Below, one piece after another: positions 1 through 5,513 of a stretch of 5,554 nucleotides of DNA. Source of the stretch: PRO6 sp049646625. GTDB lineage: Bacteria > Pseudomonadota > Alphaproteobacteria > Rhizobiales > Xanthobacteraceae. The notes under the pieces are model-generated. The model worked only from the letters and a program-made list of their open reading frames with translations, had not been told where the DNA came from and made no database searches. Made by a program: the position numbers and the translations under genes. The DNA lies in NCBI GenBank assembly GCA_049646625.1, contig JBARWE010000243.1, positions 1-5,554 of the forward strand, in the 5' to 3' direction. Each line of letters begins with the position of its first letter. Within the stretch, counting starts at the first letter, position 1.

Positions 1-557
1 GCCATGCTGCCCTCGAAGCGCTCGCGGCTGCGGGCGTCGATCACCTGCTCGGCGCGGGAGGCGAGATTGTCCTCGATCTGGCGGCGGCTGCGCACGAAGG
101 CCGGATCGAACGTCGCGGTGAAACGGCCCGGCGCCAGCGTGACGGCGCCACTTTCGGTCGCGCGCCCCTCGGCGCGCCATTTCTTCAACCCGCCGTCGAG
201 CACTTTGACGGATGCGTGGCCGAAGGCGAGGAACATCCACCAGGCGCGCGGCGCCGCCATCCACGAGCCGGAATCGTAGACCACCACGGTATCTGCGCTG
301 GAGACGCCGAGCGCGGCGACATCACGGGCGAACTGCGCCGCATCCGGGTACATATGCGGCAGGTCGGTCGCGTGGTCGGCGATTGCGTCGACATCGAAGA
401 ACGCCGCACCCGGAATGTGCGCGGCAAGATAGTCGTCGTGCGCGAGCGGCGTCGTACCCGGCAGCTTGAACGAGGCGTCGAGCACGCGCACGCCGGCATC
501 GCCAAGATGCGCGGCAAGCCATTCGGTCGAGACGAGAGGGTCGGCGGAAGATGTCAT
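1..557 (-). CDS. sseA: Two-domain sulfurtransferase (3-mercaptopyruvate/thiosulfate sulfurtransferase), 5' part, cut by window edge
   Basis: Reading leftward from the ATG at 557, the frame stays open for 185 codons to the window edge. The protein starts MTSSADPLVSTEWLAAHLGD and contains the rhodanese landmarks LDASF (27-31), AHIPGAAFFD (46-55), VVVYDSGSWMAAPRAWWMF (91-109) and LDGGLKKWRAEGR (120-132). A linker leads to VIDARSRERFEGS (172-184), the opening of a second rhodanese domain. Enzymes of this family move a sulfane sulfur from 3-mercaptopyruvate or thiosulfate to an acceptor such as cyanide or a thiol. The N-terminal domain is normally non-catalytic, and none of its residues here is a cysteine, as expected. 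The catalytic cysteine would lie in the missing C-terminal third (family length about 280-290 residues). GGAGAG ends 5 nt before the ATG, supporting this start. It lies downstream of another rhodanese gene, with a repeat between. The family is clear; SseA versus thiosulfate sulfurtransferase cannot be decided without the active-site loop. Confidence 0.9.
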   Translation of the reverse strand, partial: MTSSADPLVSTEWLAAHLGDAGVRVLDASFKLPGTTPLAHDDYLAAHIPGAAFFDVDAIADHATDLPHMYPDAAQFARDVAALGVSSADTVVVYDSGSWMAAPRAWWMFLAFGHASVKVLDGGLKKWRAEGRATESGAVTLAPGRFTATFDPAFVRSRRQIEDNLASRAEQVIDARSRERFEGSM

Positions 558-577
558 GCACGCTCTCCATAACCTTC

Positions 578-696
578 GTCATGGCCGGGTTTATCCCGGC
601 CATCCACGTCTTCCTCGTTGAACTGCCGTTAAGACGTGGATGCCCGGCACCGCAGACAAGTTCACGCAGTCTGCGACTGCTATGGCCGGGCATGAC
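578..696. repeat. Interspersed palindromic repeat of the Bradyrhizobium-group type
   Basis: This 119-bp stretch fills most of the gap between the two sulfurtransferase genes. An 11-bp perfect inverted repeat, ATCCACGTCTT (602-612) against AAGACGTGGAT (631-641), extends outward to 596-612/631-647 with one mismatch around an 18-nt loop. The outer edges GTCATGGCCGGG (578-589) and ATGGCCGGGCATGAC (682-696) form a looser inverted pair. I recall elements of this layout (GTCATGGCCGGG, then CCACGTCTT and its complement) as common intergenic repeats in Bradyrhizobium and relatives; that is from memory, not a search. It sits before the ribosome binding site of the downstream sulfurtransferase, so it may form a stable structure in read-through mRNA. 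Confidence 0.7.
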
Positions 697-711
697 AGAA
701 CGACTGGGAAT

Positions 712-1122
712 TTACCTCTTCCTCGGCTCGACCTTCTCGACCGCTTCGCCGGCGTCGCGCCAGGCGGTGAAGCCGCCGCCGAGATGGGCGACCGGCTTCA
801 GGCCCATGTCCTGCGCGGTCCTGGCCGCGAGCGCCGAGCGCCAGCCCGAGGCGCAATGGAAGATGAACCTCTTGTTCTCCTGAAAGATAGGCTTGGCATA
901 AGGGCTGTCCGGGTCGATCCAGAATTCGAGCATGCCGCGCGGACAGGAGAACGCCCCTGGGATGCGGCCCTCGCGCTCGATCTCGCGCGGGTCGCGCAAG
1001 TCGACGATCACCGCTTCGCCGCGGCCCGCCGCGGCTTTGACATCGGCGACGCTCATGGTTTCGATCTGGCTGTTGGCCTCGTCGAGCAGTGCCTTGTAGC
1101 CGCGCGTAATCGTCTGGGCCAT
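712..1122 (-). CDS. Single-domain rhodanese-like sulfurtransferase
   Basis: This is a 136-residue single rhodanese domain. Its N-terminal part (MAQTITRGYKALLDEANSQI) leads into VIVDLRDPREIEREGRIPGA (38-57), the typical rhodanese DxRxxxE...GxIPGA block. The active-site loop CASGWRS (90-96) follows strand FIFH and carries Cys90, the residue expected to bear the persulfide. HLGGGFTAWRDAG (113-125) is the usual C-terminal motif. The protein should therefore be catalytically competent in sulfur transfer; its acceptor is unknown. There is no signal peptide, so it is cytoplasmic. AGGGAG lies about 10 nt before the ATG at 1122. The gene starts 35 bp after the stop of the VWA gene on the same strand, suggesting co-transcription. 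The domain call is secure; the physiological role is not. Confidence 0.93.
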   Translation of the reverse strand: MAQTITRGYKALLDEANSQIETMSVADVKAAAGRGEAVIVDLRDPREIEREGRIPGAFSCPRGMLEFWIDPDSPYAKPIFQENKRFIFHCASGWRSALAARTAQDMGLKPVAHLGGGFTAWRDAGEAVEKVEPRKR

Positions 1123-1157
1123 GTCTGAAAGTCTCCCTGTGGCGTCGTGGATTGTTG

Positions 1158-2333
1158 CTACCGCGTCAATTCCTTCATCGCATCCTCCAGCCCCTCAAGG
1201 GTCAGCGGGAACATGCGGCTGGCGAAAATCTTGCGAATCAGCAGGTTGGATTCCGAATAGTCCCAGTGCCGCCGCGGCACCGGATTGAGCCAGACGGCGT
1301 GTGGATAAGTGCGCGTCACGCGCTCCAGCCACACCGCGCCCGGCTCCTCGTTGACGTGCTCGACCGAGCCGCCCGGCACCATGATCTCGTACGGCGACAT
1401 TGAGGCGTCGCCGACGAACACCACCTTGTAGTCGTGCGGGTACTTGTGCAGCACGTCCCAGGTTGGCGTGCGGTCGGTGAAGCGGCGGCGGTTCTCCTTC
1501 CACACGCCCTCGTAGAGGCAGTTATGGAAGTAGAAGTACTCCATGTGCTTGAATTCGCTCTTGGCGGCGGAAAACAATTCCTCGACCTGGGCGATGTGCG
1601 AATCCATCGAGCCGCCGATATCGAAGAACACCAGCACCTTCACCGCGTTGCGCCGCTCCGGGCGCATGTGCACGTCGATATAGCCGTGGTTGGCGCTCTC
1701 GCGGATGGTGGTGTCGAGGTCGAGTTCGTCGGGCGAGCCGGTGCGGGCGAACTTGCGCAGGCGCCGCAGCGCAATCTTGATGTTGCGGATGCCCAATTCG
1801 ACATTGCCGTCGAGGTCTTTGAACTCGCGGCGGTCCCATACCTTGACGGCGCGGAAATTGCGGTTGCCGTCCTGGCCGATGCGGATGCCTTCCGGATTGT
1901 AGCCATAGGCGCCGAACGGCGAGGTGCCGGCGGTACCGATCCACTTCGAGCCGCCCTGGTGGCGCTTCTGCTGCTCCTTCAGGCGCTGACGTAGCGTCTC
2001 CATGAGCTTGTCCCAGCCCATCGCCTCGATTTCTTTCTTCTCCTCCTCGGTGAGGTATTTTTCGGCGAGCTTCTTCAGCCACTCGGCTGGAATCTCCGCC
2101 TTCTCCATGGCGTCGAGCAGGTTCTCCAGCCCCTTGAACACGGTACCGAACACCCGGTCGAACTTGTCGAGGTTACGCTCGTCCTTCACCAGCGCGGCGC
2201 GCGACAGGTAATAGAAATTCTCCACGCTCTGCCCGGCGAGGTCGGCGTTAAGCGCCTCCATCAGCGTCAGGTATTCGCGCAGCGTGACCGGAACCTGGGC
2301 GTCGCGCAGCGAGGTGAAGAATTGCAGGAACAT
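1158..2333 (-). CDS. CoxE-type VWA-domain protein, likely partner of a MoxR ATPase
   Basis: A 391-residue protein starting MFLQFFTSLRDAQVPVTLRE, the usual beginning of this CoxE-like family. The N-terminal half is helical and charged (EKYLTEEEKKEIEAMGWDK, 91-109). It continues into a basic, glycine-rich stretch (HQGGSKWIGTAGTSPFGAYG, 125-144). The VWA domain begins at VKVLVFFDIGGSMDSH (231-246). The metal-ion-dependent adhesion site is DIGGS at 238-242, a DxGxS form of DxSxS, with further candidates in FVGDASMSPYE (306-316). VWA proteins of this type act with MoxR AAA+ ATPases in metal-cofactor insertion or protein-complex maturation; the target here is unknown. The frame is open upstream to a TTG at 2387, but that extension lies inside an inverted repeat, so the ATG at 2333 is preferred. 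No good Shine-Dalgarno precedes it. There is no signal peptide or membrane helix. Confidence 0.92.
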   Translation of the reverse strand: MFLQFFTSLRDAQVPVTLREYLTLMEALNADLAGQSVENFYYLSRAALVKDERNLDKFDRVFGTVFKGLENLLDAMEKAEIPAEWLKKLAEKYLTEEEKKEIEAMGWDKLMETLRQRLKEQQKRHQGGSKWIGTAGTSPFGAYGYNPEGIRIGQDGNRNFRAVKVWDRREFKDLDGNVELGIRNIKIALRRLRKFARTGSPDELDLDTTIRESANHGYIDVHMRPERRNAVKVLVFFDIGGSMDSHIAQVEELFSAAKSEFKHMEYFYFHNCLYEGVWKENRRRFTDRTPTWDVLHKYPHDYKVVFVGDASMSPYEIMVPGGSVEHVNEEPGAVWLERVTRTYPHAVWLNPVPRRHWDYSESNLLIRKIFASRMFPLTLEGLEDAMKELTR

Positions 2334-2334
2334 G

Positions 2335-2412
2335 GCTAGTGGTCCGATTCCAACATTTGCACCCCGTTCCAGCAGATCCCTGTGCAAATGTCGGAATCAA
2401 AGGACCACCAGC
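2335..2412. repeat. Inverted-repeat hairpin 1 of a REPIN-like cluster
   Basis: The left arm 2335-2362 and right arm 2382-2412 are inverted copies separated by a 19-nt loop. Read inward, both run through GTGGTCC to GATTCC(A/G)ACATTTGCAC: 28 positions align with two mismatches, and the right arm has three extra bases (TTT) after GTGGTCC. The left arm ends one base before the start codon of the minus-strand VWA gene, so the 5' leader of that mRNA would fold into this hairpin. The GTGG head and paired inverted arms resemble REP/REPIN elements (family knowledge); the assignment is inference. Confidence 0.75.
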
Positions 2413-2427
2413 AAGTATAGGTTCTTA

Positions 2428-2500
2428 GTGGAGCTTTGAATTTGACATTCGCTTTCTGGACCTGCTGGCGATGTGATAGCGAATGTCAAATTCGCTCCAC
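2428..2500. repeat. Inverted-repeat hairpin 2 of the same cluster
   Basis: The left arm 2428-2453 and right arm 2478-2500 are perfectly complementary over 23 positions, apart from three extra bases (TTT) in the left arm after GTGGAGC. The loop is 24 nt. The right arm, read on the minus strand, is also a small hairpin by itself: GTGG followed by AGCGAAT-TTGAC-ATTCGCT, a 7-bp stem with a 5-nt loop, which is the head-plus-hairpin design of REP sequences. The long arm matches the long arm of the neighbouring hairpin at 19 of 25 positions, so all four arms belong to one family. A 15-bp spacer (2413-2427) separates the two hairpins. Confidence 0.8.
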
Positions 2501-2694
2501 GCGCAGATTGCCCGAGCCGGCGATGCCGTCAAGGGGCGGGCTGGCCGGGGTCGTCTCCGGAGGGTGTTTCCGTCGAAGCGGAAAATGCTCTAGACTTGAC
2601 AAGCTGCAAGCCGAGATGTCGGCCTTTTGCCGAACCAGGCGCGGTCGGCGGCAGCCGCGCCGGACCCGTGCTACGGGCAATATGAGGAGTGGCC
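2501..2694. other. Intergenic leader with small hairpins, no gene seen
   Basis: No convincing gene lies here. It holds several short dyads: TTTCCG/CGGAAA (2567-2572/2579-2584), GGCGCGG/CCGCGCC (2638-2644/2655-2661) and CCCGT/ACGGG (2665-2669/2673-2677). Between them TCGGC (2619-2623) can pair with either flanking GCCGA (2610-2614 or 2629-2633). A TTGACA at 2596-2601 has no recognisable -10 box at 16-18 bp. The segment probably includes the promoter and leader of the small membrane protein gene, but I cannot point to the promoter. Confidence 0.4.
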
Positions 2695-2952
2695 ATGGGC
2701 ATTGAATCGATCATCGTCTGGCTCATTGTGGGCGCCATCGCCGGCTGGCTCGCCGGTCTTATCGTCGAGGGGGCCGGTTTCGGCCTGATCGGCAATATCG
2801 TGATCGGCATCATCGGCGCGGTGGTGGCCGGCTGGCTGCTGCCACAACTTGGCATCAGCCTTGGCAGCGGCGTTATCGCGGCCATCATCAACTCGGCGAT
2901 CGGTGGCATCGTTGTGCTGGTCATTCTCTCGCTGATCCGGCGCGCCGCCTGA
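2695..2952 (+). CDS. GlsB/YeaQ/YmgE family small membrane protein (transglycosylase-associated family)
   Basis: An 85-residue, almost entirely hydrophobic protein, MGIESIIVWLIVGAIAGWLA..., with three membrane segments at roughly 4-24, 30-50 and 56-81 and a basic C-terminus (RRAA). Glycine motifs at the ends of the helices (GAIAGWLAGLI, GLIGNIVIGIIGAVVAGWLL, INSAIGGIVVL) are the signature of Pfam Transgly_assoc. It should sit in the inner membrane. Members are often described as stress-response proteins; a biochemical activity is not established, and the transglycosylase name is historical. GAGGAG (2684-2689) lies 5 nt before the ATG at 2695, which makes this start better than the in-frame GTG at 2689 inside that site. 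A strong terminator follows, so it may be transcribed alone. It sits between the divergent VWA and MoxR genes. Confidence 0.92.
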   Translation: MGIESIIVWLIVGAIAGWLAGLIVEGAGFGLIGNIVIGIIGAVVAGWLLPQLGISLGSGVIAAIINSAIGGIVVLVILSLIRRAA

Positions 2953-2973
2953 CACCGCGTGCGGTTTCCCCTA

Positions 2974-3000
2974 AAACGGCCGCCGTCACGGCGGTCGTTT
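2974..3000 (+). terminator. Rho-independent terminator after the small membrane protein
   Basis: AAACGGCCGCCG (2974-2985) pairs with CGGCGGTCGTTT (2989-3000) around the loop TCA. The stem is 12 bp with one G·U pair and ends in a T run, with A residues on the opposite side, so it may also work on the minus strand. It begins 21 bp after the stop codon at 2952. Confidence 0.8.
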
Positions 3001-3061
3001 CGTGTCCGATGCCCGCACGCCGCGCGCCGGGCAGAACAAAAACAACAAGGCTCCTTGCACG

Positions 3062-3904
<843 letters not shown>

Positions 3905-3910
3905 GGGGGC

Positions 3911-3940
3911 GGGACCGGCGCGACGGCCGGCCCTTGGTTT
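3911..3940 (+). terminator. Possible terminator after the MoxR gene
   Basis: GGGaCCGGC (3911-3919) can pair with GCCGGCCC (3926-3933), with one bulged A and a 6-nt loop, followed by TTGGTTT. It lies 7 bp after the stop codon. The T tract is interrupted, so this is only a moderate candidate. Confidence 0.45.
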
Positions 3941-4126
3941 GCGTGGGCGGCGGCGCCGACGTGGGTTTTTGCGCCCGGGGGTCGGTAGCGGTGATCCGCT
4001 CCGGCAGCCGGCCGGAACCCGCCTTGCGGTGCTTGGCGGTGTGCGGGTTGGGATGACGGTGGCGGGGGATCGCTTGGGTTTTCGTTGCCCCGGACCGGCC
4101 GATCGGCTAAACGGAACGGACTTGGC
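3941..4126. other. Gene-free GC-rich spacer
   Basis: I see no gene here. The open frame running through it on the plus strand (3939-4250) encodes an arginine-rich string without domain character, has no ribosome site, and runs into the tRNA fragment. Composition is still that of the core chromosome. Confidence 0.5.
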
Positions 4127-4226
4127 GCGGTTTCGAGCGAAGCGGGAACCGGTTTGCGCTCAGAAAGCGCGCCAGAACAATAATTTAGAGCGCCGCTCTG
4201 ATCTATCGAGAGGCGGCAAAGCGCTC
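4127..4226 (+). repeat. Rhizobiales interspersed repeat with terminal hairpin
   Basis: Bases 4127-4193 match the pattern GCG-TTTCGAGCGAAG-GGGAACCGGTTTGCG ... GAAAGCGCGCCAGAACAA ... TTAGAGC, which I recall as a very common intergenic repeat of Bradyrhizobium and other Rhizobiales (from memory). At its right end GAGCGC (4188-4193) and CCGCTCT (4193-4199) can pair with GCGCTC (4221-4226) and AGAGGCGG (4209-4216), giving an imperfect hairpin that stops one base before the tRNA fragment. Function unknown; it probably overlaps the old promoter region of that tRNA. Confidence 0.6.
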
Positions 4227-4227
4227 A

Positions 4228-4274
4228 GCACCCGTAGCTCAGCTGGATAGAGCGTTGCCCTCCGAAGGCAAGGC
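4228..4274 (+). pseudogene. Truncated tRNA-Arg(CCG), 5' half only
   Basis: The sequence folds as acceptor strand GCACCCG, TA, D arm GCTC-AGCTGGATA-GAGC, G, anticodon stem TTGCC with loop CTCCGAA (anticodon CCG) and GGCAA, ending at 4271. After GGC the similarity to tRNA stops: no T arm (no GGTTCGAATCC) and no acceptor 3' strand with CCA follows in the next 240 bp. It differs from the complete tRNA at 4519 at 5 of 44 positions. Four of these are paired changes that keep the anticodon stem intact, so this copy evolved as a working tRNA before losing its 3' half. Confidence 0.85.
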
Positions 4275-4357
4275 TAAGTCAAGCGTGTTGTGGGCGAGGG
4301 TCAAAAAAGACGAGGGAACCCAAGCGATTGGCGAAACTCGAAGGAGGCAGAGAAACT

Positions 4358-4377
4358 GCTTCCGTGGTCACGGAAGC
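4358..4377. repeat. Palindrome, 9-bp arms with 2-bp centre
   Basis: GCTTCCGTG (4358-4366) and CACGGAAGC (4369-4377) are exact inverted copies around GT. A partial third copy, GCGGAAGC, follows at 4381-4388. The spacing fits a dimeric DNA-binding protein site or a recombinase arm site as well as an RNA hairpin; no T run follows, so it is not an ordinary terminator. Confidence 0.6.
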
Positions 4378-4479
4378 GCCGCGGAAGCAAACTGAAGGAA
4401 GCTGTAGAGTACGAACGACCACAATCGGCAGTGCCTTGGGCTCGCACCGTTTGCGATCGTTTGAAAGTTGGAATCGAGA

Positions 4480-4508
4480 TTGACCCTGGTCGACCTCGGA
4501 CACTATTT
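4480..4508 (+). promoter_or_regulatory. Putative promoter of the tRNA-Arg gene
   Basis: TTGACC (4480-4485) and CTATTT (4503-4508) are 17 bp apart, close to the alphaproteobacterial housekeeping pattern TTGAC-N17-CTATAT. Transcription would begin a few bases before the mature tRNA 5' end at 4519. Confidence 0.45.
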
Positions 4509-4518
4509 GAAGATAAAT

Positions 4519-4595
4519 GCACCCATAGCTCAGCTGGATAGAGCGCTACCCTCCGAAGGTAGAGGCCTCAGGTTCGAATCCTGATGGGTGCGCCA
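4519..4595 (+). tRNA. tRNA-Arg, anticodon CCG
   Basis: A complete 77-nt cloverleaf. The acceptor GCACCCA pairs with TGGGTGC, with discriminator G and encoded CCA (4593-4595). The D arm is GCTC-AGCTGGATA-GAGC. The anticodon stem CTACC/GGTAG encloses loop CTCCGAA with anticodon CCG, which reads CGG codons. Variable loop AGGCC is followed by T arm TCAGG-TTCGAAT-CCTGA. All stems are fully Watson-Crick paired, so it should be functional. Its 5' half is duplicated, in diverged form, 291 bp upstream. tRNA 3' ends are classic integration sites, and the sequence beyond this one differs in composition from the left part of the window. Confidence 0.97.
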
Positions 4596-4670
4596 TCTTC
4601 AGTTTATCATGCTGTTGTTTGTCCGGTCTTGGTCACAGACTGGTCATTGCCTGAATCAGTCGGTGAACGC

Positions 4671-5360
4671 ATGCGGTTTTTTCGAGGTACCGCCGTCCCC
4701 GAAGACAAGGCGGATCAAGTCATCACAACAGTCAGGAACCAAGGTCTCGCGAGAGATCGGGGCGAATCCTGGAAAATGGAATACAGACACCCCGGCGATC
4801 TGGATGCGCTCTTTGCCAAGCCCGATCTTTCGCTCATGCACACCCGACCAGATAGCGTAGAGGCCGATCCCGGCGTGTGTGCGTGCGGAGAGGAAGCGGG
4901 AGCGGCCTATTACGCATGCCAGCACAACCGCACCAGCGAAAATACGACCCCGATTGTCATGGAATTCGAGGCACCCGACGAAGCCGTTTCTATAGATGGC
5001 CGTGATTTCTTGTACACTGTCTTCCAACTGGGGGAGCCGGGGCTTGCCCGGGCCGCGCTGGCGCGCGCGTTCGGTGACGCCGTCCTGCGGTACGCCGACC
5101 GTGCGTGGTCATCGAAGGAGCAAAGCGTTGCGCTGTGCGACCTAGCCTGTCACGATTCCCAGGTCATCAAAGCGCATCACGCCAGTAGGATTGTTCTTGG
5201 CGGGCGATTCAATACCGTTTTCAGAAACGCCTTTATCGTCAGGCTGCCGGTTGAGGCCACGTCAGTCATTCGAGTGTGGTCGCCAACCGAGTGCCCGAAA
5301 TTGCCGATCCCTGAAATCATGTTCGACAGCTTGCTTGTCGAGTCGCACAGACGGACATAG
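4671..5360 (+). CDS. Hypothetical protein, possible ADP-ribosyltransferase-like fold
   Basis: I do not recognise this 229-residue protein. It begins MRFFRGTAVPEDKADQVITT. Notable stretches are FRGTAV (4-9), VCACGEEAGAAYYACQHN (69-86), PIVMEFEAP (94-102), ALCDLACHD (154-162) and IVLGGRFNTVFRNAF (174-188). A beta strand ending in (Y/F)RGT near the N-terminus, then an A..YA helix after a small-residue turn, is reminiscent of R-S-E type ADP-ribosyltransferases; this is a weak inference from pattern only. Five cysteines (70, 72, 83, 156, 160) could bind metal. There is no signal peptide or membrane helix. The frame is open upstream to an ATG inside the tRNA (4584), which cannot be the start; the ATG at 4671 has a weak GGTGA 4 nt before it. 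Base composition is less GC-rich than the left-hand genes, suggesting acquisition with an island. Confidence 0.6.
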   Translation: MRFFRGTAVPEDKADQVITTVRNQGLARDRGESWKMEYRHPGDLDALFAKPDLSLMHTRPDSVEADPGVCACGEEAGAAYYACQHNRTSENTTPIVMEFEAPDEAVSIDGRDFLYTVFQLGEPGLARAALARAFGDAVLRYADRAWSSKEQSVALCDLACHDSQVIKAHHASRIVLGGRFNTVFRNAFIVRLPVEATSVIRVWSPTECPKLPIPEIMFDSLLVESHRRT

Positions 5361-5513
5361 CGGCGCGCAGTTTCATGATCACCAGTGCGCCAACTCGCCA
5401 CCATTCCAGAAGAGGGCGCAGAACCGGCCATAGCAGAACGGAGATCCCTCAGCCGGTTAATCAGCCCAGACCGCGCCGCCTAAGGGCAAGGCGTCCTTCA
5501 TCAAGTCGTAGGG
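5361..5513. other. Intergenic stretch, nothing identified
   Basis: No gene, RNA or clear repeat was found. Short open frames are interrupted or lack coding character. It may contain a decayed gene fragment between the hypothetical gene and the possible insertion-sequence end. Confidence 0.4.

Larger units (their letters stand above)
4275..4518. other. Unassigned 244-bp segment between the two tRNA-Arg copies
   Basis: I recognise no gene. Open frames on both strands (plus 4290-4541, minus 4279-4503 and 4301-4522) are short, lack ribosome sites and run into or up against the tRNA. GC content is clearly lower than in the left part of the window. It carries a near-perfect palindrome at 4358-4377 and, at its right end, a probable tRNA promoter. 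It may be the remnant of a mobile element. Confidence 0.5.

Noticed and set aside
185..517. Minus-strand 110-residue open frame inside the sulfurtransferase gene
   Set aside because: It is a shifted frame, rich in Arg/Ser/Thr. The frame starting at 557 gives the clear rhodanese protein over the same bases.
1434..1994. 186-residue plus-strand open frame opposite the VWA gene
   Set aside because: Antisense shadow of a strongly supported gene; composition (valine/leucine/histidine rich, no domain) follows from the opposite frame's codon use.
2442..2447. TTGACA as a -35 box
   Set aside because: It is part of the repeat arm consensus, occurs in both orientations, and has no acceptable -10 box at 16-18 bp. 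The TTGACA at 2596-2601 fails for the same reason.
2335..2500. CRISPR array
   Set aside because: The repeats are inverted pairs of only four arms with unequal spacers, not regular direct repeats, and no cas genes are present.
2501..2694. General stress (EcfG-type, GGAAC-N16/17-CGTT) promoter for the small membrane protein
   Set aside because: Expected for a stress gene in this group, but no GGAAC with a properly spaced GTT is present on the plus strand.
3939..4250. 103-residue plus-strand open frame after the MoxR gene
   Set aside because: No ribosome site, arginine-rich low-complexity start, and it runs through an interspersed repeat into the tRNA fragment.
4290..4541. 83-residue plus-strand open frame between the tRNA copies
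   Set aside because: It reads into the functional tRNA and has no recognisable domain; likely chance.
4272..4565. Group I intron splitting the tRNA-Arg gene
   Set aside because: Intron-containing bacterial tRNA-Arg genes exist with introns of similar size, but the downstream copy has its own complete 5' half and I see no group I core sequences, so a single split tRNA does not fit.
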